From positions 18,766,387-18,830,386 of the forward strand of contig CM034392.1 of NCBI GenBank assembly GCA_019925095.2: DNA of 64,000 bases. Reading direction: 5' to 3'. A program made the translations under genes and the position numbers. The first letter of the stretch is position 1; each line of letters starts with the position of its first letter. This DNA comes from Dendrolimus kikuchii. Its lineage: Eukaryota; Arthropoda; Insecta; Lepidoptera; Lasiocampidae. Below are positions 47,900 through 60,236 of the stretch, piece by piece. The notes under the pieces were generated by a model. The model saw only the letters and a list, made by a program, of their open reading frames with translations, was not told the origin of the DNA and made no database searches.

Positions 47900-49260
47900 A
47901 GATATGGGTTTGAATAGACCAGTTGATACGGTCTTAATTGCAAAATCTGATCAAGTCTCTCAAATCATTGTAAAAAACTGCTTCTTATCCCACTTCAAAA
48001 AACCTTCATTTCACACCTTGATATCCTCTAGAACCAATGAATAATGCATCGTTTTGCTTCGCTTATTGTCATTCGGGACTATCTATGGAAATTTTAATAG
48101 CAGCATAAATCTATCACTGCCTGGCATAATATTCCCGTTTCTTAACCCAGAGTATCAGATAGTTATGCTCCTCTACAGTGAATTGGCAGGTTTTACATAT
48201 TATTAATCGCGAAATGGACGCATCCTTACGATGCTTTTCCTTGTCGCCAGCATATGCAAATCATAACAATTTAAAGAATTAACAGAAAAATCTTATGATT
48301 TAATCTGAGTTTATATTTTAACAAGTTATTATTAATATGTCTCTATTATACTTAAATCGTACATACACTGATGTTAAATTGATAACACCAAATGACGAAT
48401 CGAATGCCCAAGGCCTTCAACATAACTTCGTTTGACGAGAACATTCATATCTCGTTTTGTTACGTGAAATAATATCCACTACCTAATACTTTTACTAAAC
48501 AAAATTACCAGCTGCGGTCTAGATTTCTTTCCTGACCTTAGCTAGAATAGCAAAGCTTCTGTATGCTTAATATTGGGTGTGGTTACCGCGACGTCTAAAG
48601 CGAGGTGTGATTACAATAATCAAATAATTACGTTGACATTTAAGCTAACAGTAAAAGTAACTTTATTTCGACCTTAATATTGCCTGAAATGAAATCTGAA
48701 ATAGCACACAACATAAATGGAACATAGATTTGAGTTGTTAATTAGTTAGTCACTCAAAATCGATCCAAAATTACCGGAGAAATCACGTAAAATGCATATA
48801 AAAAAATTAAGCGCCTGTAGAAAATGTAATACCGACACGCGTATACAGGCTTTCTTTCCAAGAATTTAGGCGCATGGCATTCTTTAATAACGGTTATTCT
48901 CGATTTTCCTCGGAGCCAATCCACTAATCAGATCCCGACAATCTCGGGAGTATACACTTACGAGTAAATAAAAAAAAATCGGTTACAATTGACGGAGATA
49001 TCGTGCTACGAAAAATTTGGTTAACAAATTTCTTGAGTTTCTCTAATTCCTTGGAATCCATTCATCAGATCCTGACATTAGAGACTTTTGAAGGTGGTAA
49101 AAAGTATGCGTTGTATAAAATAACAGAAATAAACGATATAAATTGTGAATCCTTAATAACAATTAATTACTTTAGGATCCCGTAGCCATTTTGAATAAAC
49201 CTGAACACTTACGTATAGTCGTCATGACGGCAGGTATGCCTATCTATCACAACAATTTTT
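47900..49260. other. No recognised feature
   Basis: AT-rich intergenic sequence with scattered short CpG patches. Confidence 0.35.
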
Positions 49261-49265
49261 TTTAT

Positions 49266-49650
49266 AATTACTACTAGGTTCACGTATTAAAATTTAAATC
49301 CCGTGGGAATTACCCCGGGAGTATTTTTAAGTGGGTATTATACATAAAAATTAGCTGATTCGGATCCTATTAATACTTAACTTTTTAATTTCCCGGGATT
49401 TCCTAATTTCGAAACCACGTGAATTAGGCCTTGCTTAAAATGACAATTTCGATGTTTATTAGTTATCTTTAGTAAAACAGATTTATGACTTTATTAACAA
49501 TACTTATACCGGGTTTTTACGGGAGTCTTCGGAATTCATCCTAAAACATTCGTTGCCTTGCTGAAAATACCTTGATTTTAAATACTGGCAAAATAACTGT
49601 AATTTACGTTACCCGTCAGGCGTGGACGTAGTAATCTATAAAATTAGTAT
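49266..49650 (+). repeat. Family C-related copy, diverged
   Basis: cccgtgggaattaccccggg, aaaaattagctgattcgg, and ggcgtggacgtagtaatc near the end. Confidence 0.55.
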
Positions 49651-49714
49651 TAGCGTTATATTATTACTTACCATAAAATGGTTTAGAAATTACATTAAGT
49701 TTTATAACGATACT

Positions 49715-49910
49715 AGCGGCCCGGCGCGCTTTCACCCGCGCTTTGTCCCGCTCTCGTGGTATATAGCGTCATGTTATATAGCCTATAACACTCCCTGTTA
49801 ACGTAGCTTTCCAACGGAAAAAGAATTTTTAAAATCAGTTTAGTAGATCCAGAGATTACCCCCTGCAACGTCACAAACTTTACCTCTTTATAATATTAGT
49901 TATAGATATA
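49715..49910 (+). repeat. Retroposon with gtggtatatagcg core
   Basis: actagcggcccggcgcgctt, tatatagcctataacactcc, agagattaccccctgcaacg and ctttataatattag. Confidence 0.6.
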
Positions 49911-49919
49911 GATTTATTT

Positions 49920-50500
49920 ATTTCCTGATTGAATTTGCATAATTATATAACGCTACCAAATTTTTATCGGTTTTTCAAGCGTTGCCCAGTGATTTGCGAG
50001 AAAAAGCTGTGACTTACAGAGACATGATTTTATAAAGGTTCCGTTTGTCCAAAATAACAACGGAACCCTTCAAAGCGGATTTACTCGTTAAATTTAATGA
50101 TTTTATATCGAGAATCTGGCAGACATCAATTTTCATGGTCTCTTTTCAGTCCGGCAAATACTAATTATGAATATTGCCAGAGGTTTCAATTATCAACTGC
50201 ATTTCGAAAATGTAAAACGTATCATCGATATAGTAACAAACTTCGCGCACAATTTGTTTTAATTATTTTTTCTTTCAATTTCGTTTTCAAACTCGTTTAA
50301 TTAATAATTTTTATTAATTGCTCATCTAATTGGGCTTATTCCAAAGCTCGATGAACGTCCAAACGACCTTTAAAAATATTTACTTTTTATTCCACATTTA
50401 ACACTCGCCTGTTGCATAGTCAGTGTCAATACTGTAATTAATATAGGCATACAATTTCGGAAAAGCGAATATTTAATACTTTATTAAAATTGGAACCTAA
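49920..50500. other. No recognised feature
   Basis: AT-rich intergenic sequence. Confidence 0.35.
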
Positions 50501-50504
50501 TATT

Positions 50505-52425
50505 TCTTCTTCTTCTGCAAGCGGGTGGTTTCCGCAACTCGACGACAAAGCGCCTATTTTGCGTGCGAGGGTGGATGAGGGTTTACTCCATCCAGCCCAG
50601 CTCCTTCACGAAGTCCACCAGCCTCTTGATGTTGCTGAAGACTTCTCGGAGGGGGGGTACCTAGGGGGTCCAGATACTTCGTCCTGTATTGGGCCACCTC
50701 TCCGCATTCATGCAGGACATTAGCGGCTGTTTCGTCTGCCTCCGGGCATTCTCTGCACAAGGGGCTGTCGGTGACACCTATATTGAAAAGACGTCTGTTA
50801 GAATTGCCATGTCCAGTGGCTGCGCTAATAACTAGTCTCAGCCGGGACCGACTGAGCTTTAAGATGTTTCTGGAGAAACGCAGGTTTGCTCGAGGCATTG
50901 CCAGCTTGGCTTGCCTGCATTCCTCCAGGTGGTCGCATAGTTGTTGTGTAGTGCCCTTGTCCTTTGATTTATGTAATTTCTGAACCAACTGTGTCGCAAA
51001 GGCAGGAAAGGTTCCGGTCCAACTGGTCGGGTTTCTGAACCTCTCCATGCCAGTTGGTCTGCCGCACCTCGGGGACCACTGTGTCCCTTGATCCATTGGA
51101 TGGTCAAGGTATTGTTCTTACATACCGCCTCATTTAGAGCCGAGTGGCATTCGTATATTAAATTTGAATAAATAACCCTGCTACTAAGGGCTTGTAGTAC
51201 CGATCTGCTATCAGAGAGTACTCTGATACTGTGATCATTGACATCTCTTGCTACGATTGCTTTAGCTGCAAGCAGGATTCCCATACACTCTGGTTGATAT
51301 ACTGTATTGAACTTACCCAGGGGCTCGGATATGTTAATATTTAGGTCTTCCGAGAAGACTCCCGTGCCTGAGCCCGAGCTAGTCTTTGACCCATCAGTAT
51401 AAAGGCTAAGCTCATGATAGGAAAGAAAACTATCGTTACCTTCCACAAGTTCAACCTTTTATTTTTTGTCGAGAATGAAAGCTTTCTTTATTCTGTCTCT
51501 GATCGCTTCCACCAAAGGTGAGTTGGACCATGCTTCCGAAATAATGCTGAAATGTGAAACTTAAGACTTTTCAGGTGTTTTAATCTTAGGGCCACCATTG
51601 CTGCCTCTTGTTGTACGAACAGGTGCAGTGGAGGGATGCTAAAAGCTATTTCTAAGGCCGCGGTGGGCGTTGTCCTCATGCATCCCGTCACAGCACAGCA
51701 CGCTTGTCTTTGGAGTCTCTGAAGTTTGGCCATGCAGGTCGTAAACTTAGTCCTTGTCCACCAAACCACAGAACCATAAGTTACCATGGGTCTAACTACA
51801 GCTGTATAGAGCCATAGGAAGAGTTTGAGATGAAGTCCCCAACGCTTACCGATCATCTTACGGCATTGCCATAAGGTTACACTAAATGTGTTGAGTTTGT
51901 TGTCAACATGGCTGCTCCAGTTTAACTTGTTGTCTAGGGTTATCCCAAGATATTTAACCTCATTTAATAGTAAAATATAGTTCCAAAGAGGGTTGGTAGT
52001 CTGTAATTACCTAATGAGTATTAGGTAATTACTTGTTTGTAAAGAGAACCACCTGCATTTTCTGTGGGTTGGCAGAGAGTTCATGCTCCTTGCACTACTT
52101 CTCCACTACAAGCAGGGCTGCCTGTAGCCTATCACACATCATGCTGGTATTATTACCTACATTTAGTATAGTGATATCATCAGCGTAGCTAACTATGTAA
52201 AAGTATTGACTGTTTAGTTTGGAAATAAGATCGTTTACAACCAAGTTCCACAGAAGTGGGGAAGGTACTCCTCCTTGAGGATAGCCTCGAACCACATGGG
52301 CGCCTTTTGTATCTTGCCTTACCTTTATAAATCTCTTGCTTATCATGTTGATTATCCAGTCAATAATCAGGGTTTCCACCCCGTGTCTTTGGTGTGGTAT
52401 ATCGAACATAATATTTATTTTATAT
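50505..52425 (-). mobile_element. 5'-truncated LOA/I-type LINE with RNase H
   Basis: Antisense LINE of about 1.9 kb whose 3' end is an (GAA)n-like tail (ttcttcttcttc at about 50505 on +). It keeps part of the RT palm, the thumb, RNase H and the C-terminal Cys motif; endonuclease and ORF1 are missing. Having RNase H places it in the R1/LOA/I group and not Jockey. The WLYTAVVRPMVTYGSVVWW phrase is closest in style to LOA-type elements. Confidence 0.82.
50554..52409 (-). pseudogene. Broken RT-RNase H polyprotein of the LINE
   Basis: Read on the - strand, 52409-52095 holds the RT palm with SYADD (catalytic YxDD). 52090-51860 is broken by stops and a hairpin at 52003-52032. 51856-51488 is the thumb (LYTAVVRPMVTYGSVVW). 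51446-50859 is RNase H with TDGS, the Glu of QPECMGI, SDSRS and KGHSG...ADQLA, i.e. the catalytic acids are still visible. The frame then shifts, and 51096-50554 carries ATGHGNSNRRL and the CRECPEADETAANVLHEC motif. At least two frameshifts and internal stops make it non-functional. Confidence 0.83.
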
Positions 52426-52429
52426 ATTA

Positions 52430-53160
52430 TGCAAATATAATATCAATTCGTATATGTCCCACTGCTACACTCGGCCCCTACATATTTATAGGAGGAACGA
52501 TGATATACCATCATTGGCATGTATCGCTATCATCATTTGAAACAAAGTAATAGACTGTAACGCGGATCTCTTATCCATTGAATGTTTTTTCAGGTTAGCC
52601 ACCCAATCGCTCGGGAATAAGGGTAAGGGCTCCCGATGGCATGCTTCGACCTATCAACCAAACAACCTCTAAGTTCCATTTCATCGCTATTTATCAGTTC
52701 CTCGGAATCATAAACGCGTTTGATAGTCCTGACGGTGCTGGCTCAAAGAGTTCCTACATCCTGTCATAAAGGGAACATCTATCACCTCTTATAACTGCAT
52801 ATTAAATGTATATGCAGAAATCTCTAGACATTTGTATGACCAATGAGATCCCCGTGTTATCGTTCATGGCCTACGTTGTCGTTAAGGCGGAAGAAAATCG
52901 TGATAATTCCTGCTTCGGCGCCCTAGTCTACGACGACGGTTCAAGGTCCTACCTTTTTTAACTACCGGTTACCTTTCTGTCTTGTTTTTCTGCGATATCA
53001 CCACGTCGTAGGTTTGCATCGCCTACCATGATTACTCTTGACCATATTGTGCACTATGACCGGCAATGACAGGTTATTCCTAATTGTGTCTACTAACGCA
53101 CTGAACTGATTCATACAGAGCTATCACAAAGTGTGTTGTTTGATATAAGGGTTCGATAAG
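52430..53160. other. No recognised feature
   Basis: Mixed-composition intergenic sequence, no repeat match or supported frame. Confidence 0.35.
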
Positions 53161-53165
53161 CGGTT

Positions 53166-53302
53166 GACGGCCTCTATGGTTGAGCGGGTTAAGTCTTTGC
53201 CGACCGACCTTCCTACAACGCAAAGACTCTGAGTTCGATTCCTGTCATGGTAAATTTCGTAAACGAATTTTCTGTTATTTACTGTGGTCTGGGTGTCTAG
53301 AA
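53166..53302 (+). repeat. SINE-1 copy 5, 3'-truncated
   Basis: gacggcctctatggttgagc, gagttcgattcctgtcatgg, ending at ctgtggtctgggtgtctag. Confidence 0.78.
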
Positions 53303-53494
53303 TAAGTGAATTGGAATGTAAAAAAACTAGGAAAAAAGTCTACTATTTACTATTATTTATATTTGGATTAGTGGAAGATATTTTTCAAATTCAGGCGAAA
53401 TTTTTGGAAGTATGGCTCAAAAATGTCAAAATTAGGATTGCTTTTTGATAATTCGTTATAATATCGAGCCAATCCTTGTTGTCGGTTATTGTTA

Positions 53495-53725
53495 TTGTTT
53501 GTCGGTTTGTCTGTTTGTTCGGGACTCACGTAAACACTACTGGGCCGATTTCAATTCGGTTTTTCATTGATCGACAGCGCATTCTAAGACTTAAAATCTG
53601 CGCTACTTTTTATCCTGTAAATCACACGGGAATTTTTCTTGGTATGATTTAAAATGACCATATTGAAAAAAAATTGGAATTCCAATACGATTTTTTCACA
53701 CCAATATGTGTCATCGACTATTTTT
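53495..53725 (+). repeat. Family C retroposon fragment
   Basis: tgtctgtttgttcgggactc, aaaatctgcgctactttttat, aattccaatacgattttttc. Confidence 0.7.
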
Positions 53726-53867
53726 TTGTCTCTTTATTCTAGTTATATGTGTTGTGTAATATTTGTGTATCCCATTTACATGTATTTAATTTGCACACCA
53801 CAGTCATACATTTTTGATTCCTTTCATAAAATACACAGCCCGGGTTATCTGGAAGAGATCGCTCTAA

Positions 53868-54408
53868 TGCCTGGTTTACACTATTCCAGTCCAACGATCA
53901 AATCCAGCTCTGGAATGCTAATGGAATAATGTAAATTACCACTGACCCATTCCAGTGAGCAATCCAGTCTTATGACCGAATTGGCGGTCTACTTTTGAAT
54001 CCAATGCGAACATTCCGGCAGAGCGGGAGTCATGTAGACAGCCAATCCAGTGTCAGAACAGTGCTGACAAAACAAATTATACAATGAAAGGGTGTTGGTT
54101 GTTTTTGCGGAACTGCGGAGAAGAAAGAAATTACAATGGTGAAAAAGGTAACAGAAGACCAAACTTTACAGTTTAACAGTTTTTTTTTAGTTGCGTATCA
54201 AACTCATAAACAACTTCTTGTAACAATAGTAATTGAGGCACGTTTAAAACATTTTCGCAGCCGATTTCGTTTTAAAATCATTGTCACTGTAGTGTTTCCA
54301 CTTCAACAACTTTTGAATGACTGGAATAATGTAGACGATAACATCCAGTCCAATACTGCGCTAGATGGACTCACTGGATTACTGGACTGGAATAATGTAA
54401 ACCGGGCA
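53868..54408. mobile_element. 541-bp MITE with TAA target duplication (PIF/Harbinger-like)
   Basis: TAA at 53865-53867 and 54409-54411 flank inverted ends TGCCTGGTTTACACTATTCC and the complement of TGCCCGGTTTACATTATTCC, about 26 bp in total. A + strand frame inside (54136-54411) starts MVKKVTEDQTLQF and runs through the right TIR. It may be a relic of a transposase or accessory ORF but shows no DDE motif. Confidence 0.87.
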
Positions 54409-54410
54409 TA

Positions 54411-54480
54411 AGGCGATAAGGCCGCCCTTTGTTTCCTGCCTTTACATGAAACTACTCTAAATTATTTACTTATTATATGT
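54411..54480 (+). mobile_element. LINE 3' UTR scrap
   Basis: aaggcgataaggccgcccttt is the phrase that follows the stop in many lepidopteran LINE copies. It is directly adjacent to the MITE. Confidence 0.45.
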
Positions 54481-54842
54481 GTATGTACTGAACTACAAAG
54501 ATTTTACTATCTGTCTAATTATTAATGCTTATGTACTATTTTATTTATTTGCTAACTTACATCTAATTCCCGGTATACATTGTATAGATATTACGTTCCG
54601 GAAAGTAAGTAAGTGGTTACTGTTAGCCATGAACATCTGAAACATGAAGTGAATAGGCACGTTGCTTACTTCGTTAACACTAAGTAGGTATCTTTTTACG
54701 CTCTGTTTGAAATACTCAATATTGTAGCACTCTTAGAAATCCACGGAAGGGAATATATTCCTCAGCTTGCACACGTATGAAGGAGCGACCGACACGTGCG
54801 GTGGACGTGTGCCAAGCGTCCAAAAATTGAGGATGAAATGCT

Positions 54843-54957
54843 CGTTGTAGCTTAGTGATTAGCGCATATGTGTTTCATTCAAATCTTAGCGGAAAAGTAC
54901 ACACCGTTAGGGCAGTTTTCTAAACTAATGTGCATATTGTTCCAATTACCACGTGTA
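54843..54957 (+). repeat. SINE-2 copy, 3'-truncated
   Basis: cgttgtagcttagtgattagc, then ctaatgtgcatattgttcc; ends cacgtgtaagctg and is followed at once by another SINE-2. Confidence 0.7.
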
Positions 54958-55266
54958 AGCTGTAGTAGCTTAGTGGTTAACGCAAGCATTCTAAACTCAA
55001 AGGGCGCAAGTTAGGATCCCGGCCGAAAAAGCATGCACCACTTAGGCAGATTTCTGACATGATATGCATATTATTACAATTACCAGGTGCTGGCGGTAGA
55101 AGTAAATCATGATAAAACCTGCTCAATGAGATAACCGATGTATGAAATGTGAAACACGCCAATGCTCCTTAGACAAGCGTCGCGGGTATACTGTCTATTC
55201 CTCTATAAAAATGGTAGGCCCAAGTCCAGCAGAGGGACGTTTATACACTGTTATTATTATATTTCA
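54958..55266 (+). repeat. SINE-2 copy, full length, in tandem
   Basis: tgtagtagcttagtggttaac, a damaged B box (gcaagttaggatccc), gatatgcatattattacaat, aacacgccaatgctcc, then ggcccaagtccagcagaggg and an (ATT)n tail. Confidence 0.75.
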
Positions 55267-55269
55267 CGT

Positions 55270-57035
55270 ACTGGCCGTGAATGAAACTATCATAAGAAAA
55301 TGTGCATACGGATATTACCGTTTACTAAATAGAGCTAATCCGCCTTGGATAAGCATATCGGGGTATACCGTTTACTTCCCTAGACATGGGGAGAGAAACG
55401 AGCCCAACAGTGGGTCGGTTTAAGGCTGACATTTTTTATTTATATTAAGACTAAAACAGTAATAAAATAATCATAATCGTTTCAAGTCTTATATTCATTC
55501 GCCCACATTGCCTAAATGTGTATTATTTTTGTTACTTATTTCAATAATGTACTCACTCGCCTTTATATGTCCGATGAAAGAAGTATTGAGATACTATGTT
55601 TATTGTACTGTAATTCATTAGAGATAAGTATTTTTATTTGAGTCAAGCTCCCAAGTACTCAGCACCATCTGTTTCTGACATGAAACGTCCTTTTATTACT
55701 CGATCGAACTTGGTCGTGCCAACAATTCTAAAGATGTATTGGATCCTAATAATTGGGAATTGATATTACAATTTAGTTTTGTACTCGATAATAACTCTTA
55801 ATGTAGACTATTTTTTACCTAATTGCCGCGCCTAGATTGCTTTGGTTAAAGAATGATTACATTTCTTATCCTAAATGTAATATATAGGTATATCATAACA
55901 TTTATCATCATCATCATAACAGTAAATGTTGCGACTGCTAAAGTTAATTGTCCATTAACCTCTCTAAGTACAACAGTTAGTTTAGAGTTTAATTAATCCT
56001 GTAATAACTATGTATATTTATCCTTTTAGACACTCATGAAATACTAAATCTTCCTTTTTTTTAATTAAATTTGGGTTCTTTTAAATCCAAAATCTTATTT
56101 AAATTTGGAAAGTTCTAAGGAAGTCGAGAACTTTTGGGCAAAATAAATGTAAGAAGTTGAGATATGGCTTAAAAAACGGTTTATATTTTTCTATTATGCA
56201 ATATTTTGGTTTTGATAAAAAAAAATTTAGTTGGAGACTATCTCGGGAGTATATTTGCTCTTTCGAGTAAAGAAACCAAATTTAAAATCGGTCCACAATT
56301 GACGGAGAAATCGAGTAACGAACATTAAAAAAACATACACACGAGTGATGAATAGAGAACCTCCTCCTTTTTAAAGTCGGTTACAAATGGAAAACTCAGC
56401 CATCAGCCCTAAATTCTAGTTGTAAGACGAAAAATCTTAAAAATAAGGTCGCGAATGAAATGAGTTATTGATTACCATAATCGATTTATGTGAATGAATT
56501 TCAACAATGAATAATGTGAAAATAGTTACAACCACACAATTAAATCATTCAAAATAAATAAACCCACTACAATTATAAAAAACATCAATATAATAAAAAG
56601 ACATCTGAAAATCGCCCTCATCTTTTTACGATCTGGACCAAAGAATGTATGAAAGCGTCCTCCCGTCCTTTATTTCATTGAATTGAATAATCCCCTTATT
56701 CAAATTCTGAAACAAGTGCTATATACGAAAAATAAATATAGGCATTTTTGTTTGAAATTTTCCAAATGAGCAGGCAGGTAGGCTTAGAATCAGACGAATC
56801 ATGGAACTCATCGTGTGTTAAGCTTTGATTCGATTGTCAAAAGGCCTAACGTTTATTTTACGCATGACGTGATGCCGGTCGGCTCATTAGAGGAAATCAC
56901 ATCGCATGTGACGTGACCAGGGTAAAGTGCTTGGCATGAACGATTTTCTGTGGGATGTTTTATTCTGTAGCGCCTAATAATGATATGCAATATATTACTT
57001 TGGTCTAATACCACGACGCAGTAGAGCCAAGCTGG
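55270..57035. other. No recognised feature
   Basis: AT-rich. AACATTTA and TAAATGTT flank a CAT-tandem near 55900-55930. Nothing coding is supported. Confidence 0.35.
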
Positions 57036-57039
57036 AATC

Positions 57040-57731
57040 ACTATTTTGATTACAATTCGTTGGGCTGGCTCAGTTTGATACCATGCCCTTACAGAATATC
57101 GCTATGAAGCGGTTAATGTTTCATGTGAGTCTCAGTGTGAGAGTTAGCTAGCTAACTATCCCTTTTCTCGATAGGGAGAGAATGAAATAGGCGGGTGGGA
57201 CACCACTCGCCTATTCCATTACCTCCTTCTTCCTACTGTCTGATTCCCATCTCTCATTCTCCGTACAGGAACGGAGAAAGAATACAAATTCCTGCGGCCG
57301 GGCGGCCTGTCGTAAGAGGCGATAAAACAACCCACAGCAAGGTGGTAGGGTTTTTTCCGACTGGATGGCTACCACCCCTGGTCTAGAGTATGCCGCCATA
57401 ACAATTTATGTAGTATTTCGGCATTAGTGACCAGGTTCCAGTCTCCTTTAATAGAGCAGCAGCACATTTGTAGCATCTTTGGTGTTGCAAATGTCCTTAG
57501 GCGACGGTAACTGCTTTCCATCAAATGGGCTGTCTGCCTGTCTACTGAGTTCCTGCAATTAAAAAAAACATCCTCTTTATTCCATCCTTCCTATCCCGGC
57601 TCCTCTATCCCACCCTAAAGACTGGCAACGCGTTGGCTTCGCCGCTGGTGTTGCAGACCTCTATAGTAGACGACGGTACTACTTCCCATAAAGTGGGCCG
57701 CCTGCATGTGTCACCTTCGCAATAAAAAAAA
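57040..57731 (+). repeat. Family A-prime element interrupted by Family A
   Basis: 57040-57110 has attacaattcgttgggctgg and gataccatgcccttacag. 57150-57258 has CTATCCC/TTCC-rich text, and 57572-57731 continues with ctatcccaccctaaagactg, ggtgttgcagacctctatag and cttcgcaataaaaaaa. The Family A copy at 57259-57571 splits it. Confidence 0.68.
57259..57571 (+). mobile_element. Family A retroposon nested in A-prime
   Basis: Full length from ctccgtacaggaacgg to gttcctgcaattaaaaaaa. Confidence 0.87.
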
Positions 57732-57739
57732 AGTTGTGT

Positions 57740-58800
57740 GTGCAGTTCACGCGCATTTGAAGTAAAAAAAAATGTGACAAAGGGTGGGAGAGATTTTAAA
57801 TTTCGTGACGTCACATTTCATATATTAAATCGTTATATTTAAGATTTAAATACACGAAAGTTGAAGGATTAACAAAAAAATCAAAACATTTCCCACTATC
57901 TATATGAGTATCGTGTTTAATATAATATATTCTATCTCATTCTCTCACAGGCTTAGTCCTATAGATTTATGTGTTTATCTATTTTTAGTGTCGCTTTTTC
58001 ATTTCATTGACTTTCAAATCACAAAGATTCTAAAGAAGTTTTACTTCAAAAAGATAAAAAGAAAATACCTATATTTAAGATCCTGTAGCGTTGTGACAAA
58101 CGCGGAAAATTTGTGAAATCGACTGTCCACGTTTGTTATCGCCATTTTACAAAACTATTATATCTGCTAGTAATATAATTATATGAGATTTAGTAACAAG
58201 ATATTATGTTTTACACGCCACACAATAGTAGGCACTGTAACGGAATAGTAAAAATATAATTATGACCATAAATGTATAATTACATAAAAGATAAGTGTAT
58301 ACTATAATCGTAATGAAATTTATTAGAAGATATTTTTTAACAAGTTAATACGTGGCACAAGACACTTTCTCACAGCGTGCTAAAAGGTGTTGCTCAATCC
58401 CGTTCGCCCTGGATTACATTTAAAATATGATATAGAAAAGTCTGAAACAAACTGAGCCAGTGCTTGACAGTAAGTACGCATACAGAGAAGGGTTCTGCGG
58501 GGTTGATAAACATCTCGTTTTCGTTATTTACCATAATGTAACTCTAAAAGTAGAGGGGGTATAATAAAAAAATATTCCAAAGGAAAATAATTTAAATAAT
58601 TTCTACCAAATTTATTTACTAGGTTTTGAGATATGTGGTTTTATCGGTTTAATGATCATTTATAAGGTTTCGAAGGCTGATAATACCAAAAAGAGTGGAC
58701 AATTGTGCACTCTACGAAGCTCTTTAAAATTAATTAGTATTTGGTTAGTTTTTAAAATTTACCCAAGTCATGGATCATGATTATTATATTACATATAATA
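57740..58800. other. No recognised feature
   Basis: AT-rich intergenic sequence. Confidence 0.35.
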
Positions 58801-59010
58801 TATCAGATCAGTTTCCCATGGGGGTAAGCAGAGACAATAGATCTCCACTTGTGAAGATCCTGGCAAACAACTTTCTTTCATTAATCTCTTCATACACGTA
58901 AATTTATTTCAGGTGTTTTTTACTTGATCTTTCTTTAACACTTCTGCTATTTGATCTGGTGTGTACGTGATTATGATAATTTATCATGATTATTAATTTT
59001 GGAAGGTGAT

Positions 59011-59142
59011 GTCAGGAGCCTTAAGAACAGACGAGCGTGCATGACAAGAGTTATGAATGTCAAAGAAGCAAGTGAGGTGTGTAAGAATAAGCCTAAATGG
59101 CGCTCTGTTGTTCGTGCCTACCCCGCAAGGGAACTGGCGTGA
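59011..59142 (+). pseudogene. RTE-like LINE C-terminus, 44 codons
   Basis: The + strand frame reads KNRRACMTRVMNVKEASEVC and KPKWRSVVRAYPARELA before TGA 59140-59142. It resembles the 'MxVxEAxxVCxDRSxWRSVVxAYP' end seen in insect RTE-type proteins. An (ATGT)n tail follows (59146-59163). Confidence 0.65.
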
Positions 59143-59164
59143 AGTTATGTATGTATGTATGTAT
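59143..59164 (+). repeat. (ATGT)n 3' tail of the RTE-like element
   Basis: Directly follows the stop; a tandem tetranucleotide in place of poly(A), as usual for RTE-type LINEs. Same terminus at 42530-42546. Confidence 0.7.
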
Positions 59165-59169
59165 TAATT

Positions 59170-59995
59170 TTGGAAAAATTCTTTAAGTTTTTAATGTTCT
59201 CATTATATAATTCCTTTATTTAATCAATAACACCCAGCCGTTAATCGCTTGTTCTAAGCGTAACGTAATACACGTGTGTACACCGGTCTTATTCACAGAG
59301 CTTTGAATAAGTCTCGACGTGTTTCAGCCCGGAGCGTTGGTGAACCTAAACAACTTTCTAACAATGCCTACATTCACGTCACGCCCGTCACCTGGGGTGC
59401 GAATATGTAAATGTACCAGTTAAACGTCGGGAATCGGGATTCTACTCAGACAGAATTCACTGTACCTAGCAAGCTAGTTAGAGATTGCTTTATTCATATA
59501 AATCAAAACTTTTACCGTATAATTTTCTTGTATGTACACATAAATTCCTACTTTGATTACAAAATTTTATTACTTATTTCTATTACTGCCAATCTTTTGA
59601 TCAGAAATACAAAACAACTCAAATAAAAAATATTAACAACTCAAGGAGGCGAAAACAAATAAATCATTAGAAGTTTGCCCTCGACTGTTGTTAGGTATGA
59701 TAAAATATTGTTATTTTTTTAATCTGGTTTCTAAGTTGTTGTAGATGGAAACGATAAATTTGTTTCGGCTGGCTTGTTGAATTCAATTGGTGGTTGCAAA
59801 TTACGGTGGGCTGTGAGTTAACCGCATTTCGCTATGAGGCTCAACCACGCCAACACTTAGTGCTCCGTCACTGATTTAAATTTACTCCTACGTACCAGCT
59901 AGAATAAACCACATAAATTTTTTGAACACTTACAGAGCTAAACTTTACTAGTATTCATAAGACCTCGATCCAAATAAATTCGATTGATAAAAGTT
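59170..59995. other. No recognised feature
   Basis: AT-rich intergenic sequence. Confidence 0.35.
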
Positions 59996-59997
59996 AC

Positions 59998-60236
59998 CAG
60001 CGCCTATAGACATTTATAACACCAAAGGTGCTACCGAAGTGCTGCCGCTCTATAAGGGAGACTGAAACCAGGCCACTGATGTTGCAACACAAGTCAAGGT
60101 TGTTCTCAATACTTAAGACTCCGGTCTTGAGTATGGCGCCAGAACAAGCTGGTAGCCATCCAGACGGGCATTATACACTAACACTTGCTGTGGGTTATTT
60201 TGTCGCATCTTACAACAGGCCGCCCGGCCGCAGCAG
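59998..60236 (-). mobile_element. Family A retroposon copy, truncated at both ends
   Basis: cgcctatagacatttataac through gccgcccggccgcag, with extra bases near 60100-60125. It joins a LINE 3' end at 60236. Confidence 0.78.

Noticed and set aside
50490..50983. + strand frames opposite the LINE
   Set aside because: Shadows of the antisense RNase H and C-terminal LINE coding sequence.
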